A stretch of 64,000 nucleotides of DNA from Polyangium sp. 6x1 (GTDB lineage: Bacteria > Myxococcota_A > Polyangia > Polyangiales > Polyangiaceae): assembly GCF_029946515.1 (NCBI RefSeq), contig NZ_JARZHH010000012.1, forward strand, positions 1 to 64,000, given 5' to 3'. Shown in pieces: positions 51,648-63,246 of this stretch. Within the stretch, counting starts at the first letter, position 1. Each line of letters begins with the position of its first letter. The notes beneath the pieces are model-generated. The model saw nothing but the letters and a program-made list of their open reading frames with translations, made no database searches and was not told the DNA's origin. Position numbers and translations under genes: made by a program.

Positions 51648-52781
51648 TCAGCGCGGCCCGCGCGCCGCGAACCAGTCGCGGTAGTGCTGGTACAGCGTCG
51701 CGTATCGCACGTACGTCTCGCGATCCGCGGCGAACCGCCGCTGCCAGGCCTCGGTCTCGGCCGTGTGCGCCGCGTCCGTGAGGCCGTACTTCGTGCGGAT
51801 CTCGGCGAGTGCGACGGGGTTCACGGCGATCTCCGCGGCGAACGCCGCGTACCGTTCGAGGCTGAGCTGCGGGCCCGAAGCGACTGCCGGGAAGCCCGCG
51901 AGCGTCATCGGTTGCGGCACCGTCGGCGGCATGGGGACGGGCGTCGGGCGCTGCGAAGCGTACGACGCGCTCGACACCGGCGCCCCTGTGCTCGCGGGCG
52001 ATCCCGGCGCGGGCGGGTATCCGTACCCCGCGGGCTGCTGCGAAGGCGGCGGCGTCGGCGCGGCGAGTGGCTTGGGCGGCGCTGCGGGCGGCGGCAGGAC
52101 CGCGGCTTTCATGCCTGGCGACGACGGCTTGGGAGGCGGCGGGAGCGGCGCGGGCGGCGCGGCCTGGAACGGGAGCGCGGGCCTCGCGGGTGACGCGGGC
52201 GCGTGCGGCGTCTGCCGCGTCGGCAGCGGATCCGGGATCGTCGCGACGCGCGCCCGCATCGGCGTTGCGTGCTCGTCTGGCGGCGACATCGCGCCCGGCG
52301 CGCTCTCGCGCGGCGGCGGCGGCGGCTTCACGGCCGGCGCGCCGCTCACGGTCGGCGCGAGCGGCGTCGCGCCCTCGCCTGCTGCGGCTGCTGCGGCGGC
52401 GGCCCTGCGCGCGCGGAGCCTCGCGAGAAGCTGCTCTGGATCGGCGGTGGGCAACATGGGCACGGTGTCCATCAGCCCGAGCGGCACCGAGTGCGCGCGC
52501 GGGGGCGTCGGCTCGTCCTCACCGCCTCCGGCGGGGGCGCGTGCCTTGCGGGCCTCGATGGCCCGCGAGCGCGCCTCGAAGGCGGCTTTGTACCGTGCCT
52601 CCAGCGCGTTCCGCGTCGCCTCGGGCTCGCGTGACATGCGCTCCATCCAGGCGTTGCGGCTCTCTCCCCACGCCTCGGCGGAGAGCGCCTCGACGCGCAA
52701 AACCTCCTCGAGGGGCGTCCCTGCCTCGACCTCCGCGCAAAGGGCGGCGAATCGTTCGAGCTCGATATCCGGTTCCATCAC
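51648..52781 (-). CDS. Pro-rich protein with duplicated terminal helical domain
   Basis: 377 residues. An N-terminal helical domain (about 5-70: ELERFAALCAEVEAG, EAWGESRNAWMERMSREPEA) and a C-terminal one (about 312-377: LSLERYAAFAAEIAVNP, ETEAWQRRFAADRETYVRYATLY) are recognisably related, both with LERxAAxxAE and W-x-x-R(R/M)-x-x-(D/R)-x-E motifs. The 230 residues between are extremely Pro/Ala-rich and probably disordered. The architecture suggests a flexible tether joining two binding modules. Function unknown. It converges on the histidine kinase gene across repeat copy E. Confidence 0.68.
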   Translation of the reverse strand: MMEPDIELERFAALCAEVEAGTPLEEVLRVEALSAEAWGESRNAWMERMSREPEATRNALEARYKAAFEARSRAIEARKARAPAGGGEDEPTPPRAHSVPLGLMDTVPMLPTADPEQLLARLRARRAAAAAAAAGEGATPLAPTVSGAPAVKPPPPPRESAPGAMSPPDEHATPMRARVATIPDPLPTRQTPHAPASPARPALPFQAAPPAPLPPPPKPSSPGMKAAVLPPPAAPPKPLAAPTPPPSQQPAGYGYPPAPGSPASTGAPVSSASYASQRPTPVPMPPTVPQPMTLAGFPAVASGPQLSLERYAAFAAEIAVNPVALAEIRTKYGLTDAAHTAETEAWQRRFAADRETYVRYATLYQHYRDWFAARGPR

Positions 52782-52923
52782 GTCGGGGCGCCCGTGAGCG
52801 CTCGGCAGACCATACGCCGGCTGTGACCTGAGGTCGAGAGCGCCGCGCGACGTTTCAGCACGTTGCCGACGACTGGGCTTGCCCCCCGTCCGTCAAACCG
52901 TGGTACTAAGCGAGGTAGAAACG

Positions 52924-53580
52924 ATGAACTCGAGTCTCCGCACCTTTCTCGGTCTTGCTCTCGTCGTCGCCCCCCTCTCGGCGGGCTGTGCCTCTCGCAC
53001 GGCGCCCTTCGATCAGATGGACCAGGCGCAAATCACCGTGCTGCGCCTGAGCGCGCCGCCGCCGCCCGTCGCCGCGGCGCCCGCGACGCCGGGCGCGCTC
53101 CCGGGCATCCCGGGCCTGCCGATCCCGCCCGAGATGCAGGCTGCGGGGCAGCAGCTCCTCCAGGGCCTGAACCAGGCCGCGCCGGGCCTCATCCCGCCGG
53201 GCCTCCTCCCGGGCGGCCAGGCGGCAACGCCGGCGCCCGCCCAGCAGCAGGTGCCGCTCTGGAACGGCCTCGCGATCGTGGCCCAGACCCCCGTCACGAA
53301 CGAGGACATGAAGAACGACATCCTCGATCTCTTCGGCGACGAGGACAGCTTCCAGGCCGGCGCGAACAATTGCACGACGGCGCCTGGCATGGGCGTCTCG
53401 TTCGTTCGTCCGGGCCAGCCGAACGTCGACCTCGTGGTGTGGTTCACCTGCTCCAAGGCCGCCGGCGTCACGCCCTTCACGCTCCCCTACGGCAAGGACA
53501 TGCTCACGGGCGAGTCGCACCAGAAGCTGAGCACGATCTACCAGGCTCTCTTCGGCATGGCGGTTCCCCCCGGCTCCTGA
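52924..53580 (+). CDS. Lipoprotein with Pro/Ala-rich linker
   Basis: 218 residues from the ATG at 52924, with GAGGT eight bases ahead. The signal ends PLSAGC (Cys22). A linker rich in Pro, Gly and Ala (about 50-115) leads to a C-terminal domain of about 100 residues: NGLAIVAQTPVTNEDMKNDILDLFG, NNCTTAPGMGVSFVRPGQPNVDLVVWFTCSKAAGV. Two Cys may bond. The domain is not recognised. A strong hairpin follows the stop, so it is monocistronic. Confidence 0.7.
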   Translation: MNSSLRTFLGLALVVAPLSAGCASRTAPFDQMDQAQITVLRLSAPPPPVAAAPATPGALPGIPGLPIPPEMQAAGQQLLQGLNQAAPGLIPPGLLPGGQAATPAPAQQQVPLWNGLAIVAQTPVTNEDMKNDILDLFGDEDSFQAGANNCTTAPGMGVSFVRPGQPNVDLVVWFTCSKAAGVTPFTLPYGKDMLTGESHQKLSTIYQALFGMAVPPGS

Positions 53581-53594
53581 TCTCTGCGCCCCCG

Positions 53595-53618
53595 AGGGCC
53601 TCGATCCTCCGAGGCCCT
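53595..53618. terminator. GC-rich hairpin after the lipoprotein gene
   Basis: AGGGCCTCG (53595-53603) and CGAGGCCCT (53610-53618) form a perfect 9-bp stem with a 6-base loop, 15 bp after the stop codon. Only TTC follows, so it is a weak intrinsic terminator or an mRNA 3'-end hairpin. Confidence 0.55.
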
Positions 53619-53755
53619 TCGCACACGCCCCCCGGCAAGCCCTGATCTTCGGGAACGCCTCGAACGGCCATTTCACGCGTTCGTGGCGGAGAAAGCGGCC
53701 TGGATGCTAGGATGACGCATCGGCGCCGTCTGTCCGGCGCTCGCCGGGCCTTCCG

Positions 53756-55393
53756 ATGACCCAACACGAAAAGCTCTCCCCAGGGATGGTGCTCGGGCGC
53801 TACGAGCTGCTCCTGCCGATCGCACAGGGAGGCATGGCCACGGTCTGGGCGGCCCGGCAAAAAGGCTCGCGCGGGTTCCAGAAGACGGTCGCGATCAAGA
53901 CGATGCTGCCGTCGCTGTCGGACGACCCGCAGTTCGAGCAGATGTTCCTCGACGAGGCCTCGCTCGCTGCGCGCATCCATCACCCGAACGTCGCGGAGAT
54001 CCTCGACGTCGGCGAGCAGGACGACACGATCTACATCGTCATGGAGTGGGTCGACGGCGAGGCGCTCAGCGTCATCACGAAGACCGCCAAGCGCAGCAAC
54101 GTCCCCGTGCCGCAGCGCATCGCGCTCCGCATCGTGCGCCAGGCCTGCGCGGGCCTGCACTCGGCGCACGAGCTGCGCGACGATCAGGACCAGCTTCTCG
54201 ACCTGGTGCACCGCGACGTCTCGCCGCAGAACATCCTCGTCTCGTACGACGGCATCGTGAAGCTCGTCGATTTCGGCGTGGCGAAGGCCCTCGGCCGCGC
54301 GGGCGGCGAGACCACGGCGGGGCAGCTCAAGGGCAAAGTCCCGTACATGTCGCCCGAGCAGGCCCTCGGGCAGAAGGTCGATCGGCGCACCGACGTCTTC
54401 GCGATGGGCATCGTGCTCTACCGGCTCACGACGGGCCTGCACCCGTTCCTCGGCGAGAACGATCTCGCCACGATGAAGAACATCATCTCGCGCCCGCTCC
54501 TGCCGCCGCGCATGAAAAACCCGAGTTTTCCCGTCGAGCTCGAGCGCGTGCTGCTCACCTGCCTGAAGAAGGATCCGAACGAACGCTACCAGACGATGCT
54601 GGAGCTCGACGGCGCCCTCGAGCGTGTGCTCGCGCTGTCGGGCGCCTCGGTGGTCGACGACGACATCGGCGCGTTCACGCGCTCCGTGATGGGTGATCGT
54701 GGCCAGAAGCGACGCGCCGCGCTGCGCGACGCCGTGCGCGCCGCCGACGAGCGCGCCGCGGGCATCGCGATGTCGCCGGGCGCATCGCAGCCGCACGTGC
54801 ACGAGGCGGTCTCGGACATCGCGATCACCCGCATGAACTCGGCGCTCACGAGCTTCCCGACGAGCATGCCGCGGAGCTCCTCGACCTCGATCATCCCGCC
54901 GTCGCCCGAATCGTACGCGGGCGGAGCGATGTCCGGCTCGCTCTTGCCGTCGACGGCACCCCGTCCGAACAATCGCGCAGGGCTCTTCATGGCCGTCGGC
55001 GCGGTGACCGCGCTCTCGCTCGCCGGCACGTTCATGTTCCTGCGCACCACGCTGGAGCCCCGCGCCGCGGCCGGAAACGCCGCAGGAAACGTGGCGCCCA
55101 CGCCCCAGAGCCCGCCCGTCCCCACGCAGGCGGTGACGCCCGCGGTCGTGCAGACCGCCGCGGCGCAAGCGCCCTCGGCCAACACGGGCGGAGGCACGGT
55201 CCTCGACATCAACGATCTCCCGTCCGCCGACCCGACCCCTGAACCGACGACGAAGCGAGACGACAAACCCGCGGGCACGACGAAAGGCACGGGCGCGACG
55301 AAGCCCGCGGCCACGGCGACCGCGACCGCAAAGCCCACCGGGGCGCCGACGAGCACGACGTGGGTACCCAAAGTCACGGATCCCGGCTTTTGA
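53756..55393 (+). CDS. Hanks-type Ser/Thr protein kinase with C-terminal membrane anchor
   Basis: 545 residues. The kinase domain (about 15-290) is complete: glycine loop IAQGGMATVW, Lys48 in VAIK, HRDVSPQN with Asp154, DFG (172-174), VPYMSPEQALG and GIVLYRLTTGLHPF. The HRDVSPxN form is typical of myxobacterial kinases. A Ser-rich juxtamembrane region (about 350-400) is followed by one membrane helix (about 405-425) and an Ala/Pro/Thr-rich exterior tail. It therefore signals from the membrane into the cytoplasm by phosphorylating Ser/Thr. The downstream alpha/beta-hydrolase-like gene starts at its stop codon, suggesting coupling. Confidence 0.93.
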   Translation: MTQHEKLSPGMVLGRYELLLPIAQGGMATVWAARQKGSRGFQKTVAIKTMLPSLSDDPQFEQMFLDEASLAARIHHPNVAEILDVGEQDDTIYIVMEWVDGEALSVITKTAKRSNVPVPQRIALRIVRQACAGLHSAHELRDDQDQLLDLVHRDVSPQNILVSYDGIVKLVDFGVAKALGRAGGETTAGQLKGKVPYMSPEQALGQKVDRRTDVFAMGIVLYRLTTGLHPFLGENDLATMKNIISRPLLPPRMKNPSFPVELERVLLTCLKKDPNERYQTMLELDGALERVLALSGASVVDDDIGAFTRSVMGDRGQKRRAALRDAVRAADERAAGIAMSPGASQPHVHEAVSDIAITRMNSALTSFPTSMPRSSSTSIIPPSPESYAGGAMSGSLLPSTAPRPNNRAGLFMAVGAVTALSLAGTFMFLRTTLEPRAAAGNAAGNVAPTPQSPPVPTQAVTPAVVQTAAAQAPSANTGGGTVLDINDLPSADPTPEPTTKRDDKPAGTTKGTGATKPAATATATAKPTGAPTSTTWVPKVTDPGF

Positions 55394-56391
55394 GCAAGGG
55401 CAAGCTCCCCTCCTCGCTCCGCGATCTCGCGGTGGTCGGCGTCTGCGCCGCCATCGTGGTGATCGGATCCGCCGCGCGCAGCGAGGACGAAGGCGCGACG
55501 TCGAAGACCCCGGAGACGTCGGAGGCCGAGCCCACGCTCACGATGTCCCCGCTGCCAAACGGCGCGCCCGGCAAGCCCACGGCCGTGGTCTCCGAGGCCG
55601 CGCCTCGCAGCGGCTGCGACTTCCCGGACAGCGGATTCGGCGACTACCTCGGCTGGCGACCGCTCCCGCTCGGCCGCATCCTCGTGCCTTCGAGCCTCAC
55701 CGTTCCGCCCGACGGCGGCTTCGATCTACTCGTCCACTTCCACGGCACCGAGCCCGTCCGCAAGCAGCTCGCGCCCCTCGGCCTCGGCCTCGTGATCGCC
55801 GGCCTCGACACAGGCACGCTGTCGAGCGGCTACAAGAGCGCCTTCGAATCCGAAGGCACGTTCGACGCGATGCTCTCGGCGATCAGCCGCGAAGTCGCGC
55901 TCGCCACGAAGAACCCCGCGGCCCGCCCGCGCAGCATCGTCCTGTCGTCGTGGAGCGCAGGCTACGGCGCGATCGCGCGGATCCTCGCCGGAGGCCGCGA
56001 CGACGTCGACGCCGTCGTCCTGCTCGACTCGCTCTACGCGAGCTACGCGCCCGGCGGGAAGATGCCCGATCCCACGGAGCTCTTGCCCTTCACGTCCTTC
56101 GCGCGCGCCGCGGCGAACGGCGGGCCCCTGCTCTTCGTCACGCACACGGCCGTCCCCACGCCCGACTACGCCTCCACGCTGGAGACCGGGACGTACCTCC
56201 TGCGCGAGATCGGCGCCGACGTGCCGGCCACGCCGCCCGCGCAGGATCCATTCGGCCTCTCGCGCGCCCACGATCAGAACCACTTCTTCCTGCGCGGATA
56301 CGCGGGCTCGGACGGCGACGCGCACTGCGGCCAGCTCCGGCTCCTGCCCGACATCCTGCGCGATCACGTCCTCTCCGCGTCACGCCCGTAG
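55390..56391 (+). CDS. Membrane-anchored or exported alpha/beta-hydrolase-like protein
   Basis: 333 residues if started at TTG 55390, which overlaps the kinase stop as TTGA; GTG 55360 is the alternative. A signal/anchor segment (DLAVVGVCAAIVVIGSAA, about 11-30) precedes a low-complexity linker and an alpha/beta fold: FDLLVHFHGTEPVRKQL, then VLSSWSAGYGAIARIL with the SWSAG nucleophile elbow, VVLLDSLYASYAPGG and a late His in DQNHFFLRGY. It resembles small esterase-like proteins; substrate unknown. It lies between the kinase and the AlaX-like gene on the same strand. Confidence 0.72.
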   Translation: MSKGKLPSSLRDLAVVGVCAAIVVIGSAARSEDEGATSKTPETSEAEPTLTMSPLPNGAPGKPTAVVSEAAPRSGCDFPDSGFGDYLGWRPLPLGRILVPSSLTVPPDGGFDLLVHFHGTEPVRKQLAPLGLGLVIAGLDTGTLSSGYKSAFESEGTFDAMLSAISREVALATKNPAARPRSIVLSSWSAGYGAIARILAGGRDDVDAVVLLDSLYASYAPGGKMPDPTELLPFTSFARAAANGGPLLFVTHTAVPTPDYASTLETGTYLLREIGADVPATPPAQDPFGLSRAHDQNHFFLRGYAGSDGDAHCGQLRLLPDILRDHVLSASRP

Positions 56392-56404
56392 GAGCCCATC
56401 GGCC

Positions 56405-57613
56405 TTGGCCACACCTCGCTCTTCGCCGCTCTACCACGACGACCCGAAGCTCTTCTCGTTCCGCGGCGTCGTCGTCGCCCACGAGACCCACGCAGGCCGC
56501 CCGAGCGTGCGGCTCGATCAGACCGCGTTTTACCCCGAGTCCGGCGGGCAAATGGCCGATCGCGGCCGCCTCGGCGAGGTCGTCGTCGTCGACGTGCAGG
56601 TCGACGACGAAGGCCAGATCCACCACGTGCTCGAAGGCCCGCAGCCCGCCATCGGCGCCGAGGTCGAAGGCGCAATCGACAAGCCGCGCCGCCTCGTCCA
56701 CATGGCGCAGCACACCGGCCAGCACATGCTCTCGCGCGCGCTCGCCGACGTCGCTCGCGCCGAGACCGTCTCCTCGCGCCTCGGCGAGAGCGCATGCACG
56801 ATCGACCTCGACATCGCCACCCTCGACGAGCGCGCCGCAGCCGAGGCCGAGGCCCTCGTCAACGCCGTCATCGACGACGACGTCCCGATCCGCGCATTTT
56901 TCCCCTCGGAGGACGAGCTCCGCGCCCTGCCGCTGCGCAGGCAGCCGAAGGTGCACGAGAACGTGCGCGTCGTCGCGATCGGCGACTTCGACGTCTCGCC
57001 CTGCGGTGGCACGCACTGCACGAACACAGCGCAGGTCGGCTTCGTCCGCATCGACGGGCTCGAGCGATACAAGGGCAAGATGCGCGTCACCTTCTCGGCC
57101 GGCGTGCGGGCCCGGACGAAGCTCTCCCGCGAAGCGGACGTCGTACGCGCGCTCGCCCGCGAGCTCACCTGCGGCCCCGAGGACGTACCCGCGGGCATCG
57201 AGAAGCTGCGCCGCGAGCTCGACGAGGCGCGTCAGGCACTCGGGCGCGTGCGCGGGCGCGTAGCCGCAGCGATCGCCGAGGCACTCGTGAACGACGCGCG
57301 GGCGCGGGGCGAACGGGCGGTGATCGGCGTCCTCGACGACGCCTCCCTCGACCTCGTACGCGCAGTCGCCGGCCGCATCACGGCCGAGGGGGATCTCGTC
57401 GCACTGCTCGCAGGCGAGGCCGACGGCGGAACGATCGTGCTCGCAGCGCGCGGGCCGTCGAGCGACTTCGACTGCGGCGCATTCCTCAAGCGCGCAGCCA
57501 ACGCGGCGGGCGGGCGCGGCGGCGGCAGGCCCGAGCGCGCCGAAGGTCGCCTGCCCGCAGGGATCGACTGGCGGGCGATCGCAGCCGCGACGATCGCCAC
57601 GCCCGGGCGCTGA
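56405..57613 (+). CDS. AlaX-like alanyl-tRNA editing protein with DHHA1 domain
   Basis: 402 residues from TTG 56405 (AGGAG about ten bases upstream). Residues 15-250 match the second additional domain of alanyl-tRNA synthetase: QTAFYPESGGQMADRG, then the zinc motif HMAQHTGQH (His103, His107) and CGGTHC (Cys200, His204). A coiled coil (about 258-285) and a C-terminal DHHA1-like domain with the Gly-rich GGRGGGRPERAEGRLP complete the AlaX-L architecture. Such proteins free-stand and deacylate Ser- or Gly-mischarged tRNA(Ala). The catalytic aminoacylation domain of AlaRS is absent. Confidence 0.88.
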   Translation: MATPRSSPLYHDDPKLFSFRGVVVAHETHAGRPSVRLDQTAFYPESGGQMADRGRLGEVVVVDVQVDDEGQIHHVLEGPQPAIGAEVEGAIDKPRRLVHMAQHTGQHMLSRALADVARAETVSSRLGESACTIDLDIATLDERAAAEAEALVNAVIDDDVPIRAFFPSEDELRALPLRRQPKVHENVRVVAIGDFDVSPCGGTHCTNTAQVGFVRIDGLERYKGKMRVTFSAGVRARTKLSREADVVRALARELTCGPEDVPAGIEKLRRELDEARQALGRVRGRVAAAIAEALVNDARARGERAVIGVLDDASLDLVRAVAGRITAEGDLVALLAGEADGGTIVLAARGPSSDFDCGAFLKRAANAAGGRGGGRPERAEGRLPAGIDWRAIAAATIATPGR

Positions 57614-57629
57614 GCGCGTGGTCGTTGTG

Positions 57630-57742
57630 AGGGCGTAGCGCCGGGGTTTCACCCCGGACCCGACCAGGGGTTGTCCACCCCTGGACCCGGACCAGGGCCA
57701 GCCCTGGACCTCGGGTGCATCGACCGCGGTGCGGTCGATGCA
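57630..57742. repeat. Intergenic hairpin-repeat element, copy F (short)
   Basis: In the 133-bp gap between two convergent stop codons (57613 and 57747). It contains a CCGGGG/CCCCGG hairpin, a CCAGGGG/CCCCTGG stem, the CCAGGGC-CA-GCCCTGG palindrome and the terminal hairpin TGCATCGACCGC-GGT-GCGGTCGATGCA (57716-57742), which ends 4 bp before the minus-strand stop. The terminal module is the same as in copy A. Confidence 0.85.
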
Positions 57743-57746
57743 GTTC

Positions 57747-58853
57747 TCAGAGGTTGCTGCAATCGTCGAGCGCGGGATCGGTCTCCGTCGGGCATCCGGC
57801 CGACGGCATGGGAGAAACCGTCACCGCCCCGAGCATGGCCGGGTCCGCCTCGAAGTTCATGCCGAACGAGAGCGCCTCGCAAGTCGCGTTCTTGTCGGTC
57901 GCGTCGCTCAGCAGCACGTCAGCCGCGCGGCAGAAGATCTTCCGCGTCGCCGGGTAAAGCGGCGCATCCTTGCAGAACGGGGCTCCCTTCGTGTCGCGGA
58001 AGCCCGCGAGCGTGGGGAAGAGCTCGGGCACCGGCAGCTTCGCGCCGATCCGGCCCTCGCGCAGCCGGTAGAGGCCGCTCGCGGTCCGATCGACGCGCGC
58101 CACGAGCACCAGGTTCGACAGCGCGGCCTGCAGCGACAGGAACGCGCCGTCCGAGAGCACGAGCGGCGCCGCGGGGAGCCGAGCCACGAGCTTGCCGCCC
58201 CTCACGTACGCCGCAGCGTCGACGAACATCGGCGCGTAGGGGTCGGCCTGGCCCTGCACGACGAACTCCTGCCGGATCGACCACGCATCCGCGCCTTGCC
58301 ACGCCGGCGACGCCGGCAGCCCCAGGCTCCCGTACCAGCCGACCTCCACCTGATCGTCATCACTCGCGCCGTTATAGCCCTGGACGCGCAGCAGCACGGT
58401 CCAGTGACCGGACTCGGCCAGGTCGCGCAGGTAGCTCGACATGTCGCCCACGTCGAGGAGGTACGCGAGGCCGCCGAAGAACGCGAAGCTCGCAGCGTCG
58501 TGGCCGCTGTCGTCGTCGCAGAACCCTTTGTCGTCCGACGGATCGACCGACTCGCACCCGCGCTTGTCCTCGGTGCACGAGCAAAGCCCGTCGAGGTTCA
58601 ACCCGGGGAGCGCGTCGTTCACGGCTTTTTCCATGTCGATCGTGCGCAGCGCCACGACGAACCCCTCGGCGCCGCCCGCGTCGTCCACCGGAGGCGGCGC
58701 GGGGACCTCGTCGCGCACACACATCGCCACCGCCGCGCCACCCGCCCCGCCGCCGAGCGAGAGCTCGTCCGGGATCCCCGACACGAGCTGGCAACCGGCC
58801 GCCCACGAAAGCCCGACGTAGAGCCCTCTCGTTGCGCTCGTCCGAACCGCCAT
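57747..58853 (-). CDS. Cys-rich exported lipoprotein of myxobacterial type
   Basis: 368 residues. The N-terminus ends SWAAGCQLVSGI (Cys21), the AGCQL-SG lipobox common to a large paralogous group in Polyangiales. The mature protein has clustered Cys (LCSCTEDKRGCESVDPSDDKGFCDDD near 92-115, and more at the C-terminus: FCKDAPLYPATRKIFC, TCEALSFG, GCPTETDPALDDC) and long beta-rich segments with WTVLLRVQGYNG. It probably sits on the outer membrane and is stabilised by disulfides. No known domain. It reads divergently from another lipoprotein gene with 185 bp between. Confidence 0.72.
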   Translation of the reverse strand: MAVRTSATRGLYVGLSWAAGCQLVSGIPDELSLGGGAGGAAVAMCVRDEVPAPPPVDDAGGAEGFVVALRTIDMEKAVNDALPGLNLDGLCSCTEDKRGCESVDPSDDKGFCDDDSGHDAASFAFFGGLAYLLDVGDMSSYLRDLAESGHWTVLLRVQGYNGASDDDQVEVGWYGSLGLPASPAWQGADAWSIRQEFVVQGQADPYAPMFVDAAAYVRGGKLVARLPAAPLVLSDGAFLSLQAALSNLVLVARVDRTASGLYRLREGRIGAKLPVPELFPTLAGFRDTKGAPFCKDAPLYPATRKIFCRAADVLLSDATDKNATCEALSFGMNFEADPAMLGAVTVSPMPSAGCPTETDPALDDCSNL

Positions 58854-59038
58854 CGCTCCTCCTGAAAGGCAAGCGCCCGCGCGACGAATTCAGCGCGCGG
58901 GACCGCGATCGAGCAGATCACGATCGGGGCGGGCCGTCCACCCGCACCCCGAACGCCTCGCCGGACGCCCGGGGCGCGCGCGCGAGGGCGCGTGTGTTTT
59001 GCCTGGCATCGAGCCGGGCCATCGGCTACGCCGGCCCC

Positions 59039-60208
59039 ATGCGCCGCCGGACCCTCGCACTCGTGCCGCTCGTCGCCCTCGCCCTCGCGAGCACGGCGTG
59101 CGACGAGACGTCCGACACCGACACCGAAACCGACACCGACGCCACGGCGACCGTGACCAGCATCCTGGTCGAGCCGAGCCTCTTCATGGGCGACGTGCCT
59201 TGCTCTGCCGCGAGCGGCGCCATGCAGAGTTACGTGGCCACCGTCCTCGACGTCACCGACCCGTCCGCGCCCTTCCCGCTCCCCTCGTCGCCGCCCGTCA
59301 CCTGCACGGCGAGCGTCATCTTCCGGCAGATCCTCGTCAGCCACGTCTACCGCGTCCACATCGACGGCTACGACGTCCCCGCCGCCGAGCTCACGCCCGT
59401 CGGCGGCACCTCCTCCGGCAGCCGCAGCATGGTCCGCCGCGCCGCGCCTGCCGCGGGCAACGTCACGCCGCTCTGGTCCACCTTCTGCGAGGACGTCACC
59501 GCGCTGCAGAGCATCCGCGTGGCGCCGAAGACGTGCGAAGAGCTCGCGCCGCTCCCGACCGAGACCGGCGTGCTCATCGATCCTCGCGCCACGCTCGCCG
59601 GCACGAGCGCCATCCCCGGCCTCGAGCTCGCTTGCACGCGGAGCACGGTCGATCCGCAGGGCAACCCCGTGGTCACGGGGGACGTCGCGAGCTTCGACGT
59701 ACGCCCGACCGATCCGGCGCTGGCCCCGCTCGTGAACCTCCCCTGCGAGAGCCCCGCGCCCGCGCCGTACACGCAGAACATCAAGCCCGACCAGTCCTAC
59801 ACGTTCCGTATCGAGGCGCGCGCCGCGGCCGGCGGGCCCGTCACGTGGGGCGCCTCCTGCACGGCGCTCGCCGTGGAGGGCCTCGTGGTCCATGCGCTCT
59901 GCGATCCGCTGAGCAAGGACGGCGCGCTCGACCTCTCCCTCGCGGACGTCCTCGCGGCCGCGGGCACCTCGTGCGCGAAGGAGAACGTCGCGACGTACGA
60001 CGCCCTGCTCGGCGCGCCCGGCAACCTCGAGGCCGACGCCGTCGCTTGCGGCAAGCCCATCCGCTTCGCGCCGCTCGAGCCCGCCTCCTACGCGCAGATC
60101 AAGCTCGTCGGCCGCGACGCGGCCGGCGCGGCCGTCGTGACGGCCAGCTGCATCGCTGAAATCGCCCCTGGCGCGGTCAGCACGGCCACCTGCGTGCTCG
60201 GGCCTTGA
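59039..60208 (+). CDS. Exported lipoprotein of unknown function
   Basis: 389 residues from the ATG at 59039. [21 protein letters not shown] is the lipoprotein signal (Cys21); an Asp/Thr-rich stretch ([15 protein letters not shown]) follows. The mature part seems to hold three or so beta domains, with regularly spaced Cys ([93 protein letters not shown]). Not recognised; the repeated C-x-A/T pattern suggests carboxypeptidase-regulatory-like folds. It lies upstream of gyrA but has its own unit; gyrA has a separate promoter. Confidence 0.7.
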   Translation: MRRRTLALVPLVALALASTACDETSDTDTETDTDATATVTSILVEPSLFMGDVPCSAASGAMQSYVATVLDVTDPSAPFPLPSSPPVTCTASVIFRQILVSHVYRVHIDGYDVPAAELTPVGGTSSGSRSMVRRAAPAAGNVTPLWSTFCEDVTALQSIRVAPKTCEELAPLPTETGVLIDPRATLAGTSAIPGLELACTRSTVDPQGNPVVTGDVASFDVRPTDPALAPLVNLPCESPAPAPYTQNIKPDQSYTFRIEARAAAGGPVTWGASCTALAVEGLVVHALCDPLSKDGALDLSLADVLAAAGTSCAKENVATYDALLGAPGNLEADAVACGKPIRFAPLEPASYAQIKLVGRDAAGAAVVTASCIAEIAPGAVSTATCVLGP

Positions 60209-60283
60209 GCCTCTCCGCGGACGGCCCAGACGGACCGACCGAGCCAGCGCCGCGACGCACACAAACCTGCGTACAAAACCCTC

Positions 60284-60315
60284 GAACCTGATTGCAGGTT
60301 CACGGGTCGTATACT
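60284..60315 (+). promoter_or_regulatory. gyrA promoter region with a palindrome
   Basis: TATACT at 60310-60315 is a good -10 hexamer in an otherwise GC-rich gap. The perfect palindrome GAACCTG-ATTG-CAGGTTC (60284-60301) covers the -35 region, which has no clear consensus box. This could be a regulator site or the supercoiling-sensitive part of the gyrA promoter. Confidence 0.5.
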
Positions 60316-60396
60316 ACCTGAGAGCGTCCTTTGGCCGGCGTGGACGAGGCTTTTTCCGGGCCTCCTCGCGCCAAAGGCCCAGGCCCGAGCGGCGGT

Positions 60397-63024
<2,628 letters not shown>

Positions 63025-63157
63025 CCCCCCTCCCCTGGCACCTCGCGTGACCAGGAGCTAACGTAAGCTCTGTCACACAGCATCGCCGGGGAGGATCCCG
63101 GGAGTATGGAGGCCTCGTTCGGCGTGTCCGGGCGTGGCCTCCATGCATCAGCGGGGG

Positions 63158-63178
63158 TTTGGGGGCGTAGCCCCCAAG
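63158..63178. repeat. Single hairpin related to the 53-bp repeat family
   Basis: TTGGGGGC-GTA-GCCCCCAA followed by GCGTCGACGG matches the outer stem and tail of the repeats at 37311 (TCGGGGGC...GCCCCCGA, GCGTTGATGG), with the inner stem lost. It lies in the 222-bp gap between gyrA and the glycosyltransferase gene; nothing else is evident there. Confidence 0.65.
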
Positions 63179-63246
63179 CGTCGACGGGGGGGCGCGACGC
63201 GCAGGCGTCGGATGCGTGTGCGCCCTGCCGTTGCTGGGGGGGCAGC

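Noticed and set aside
60331-60396. TTG start 22 codons upstream for gyrA
   Set aside because: It would lie about 10 bases after the predicted transcription start, and the extra residues are not typical of GyrA.
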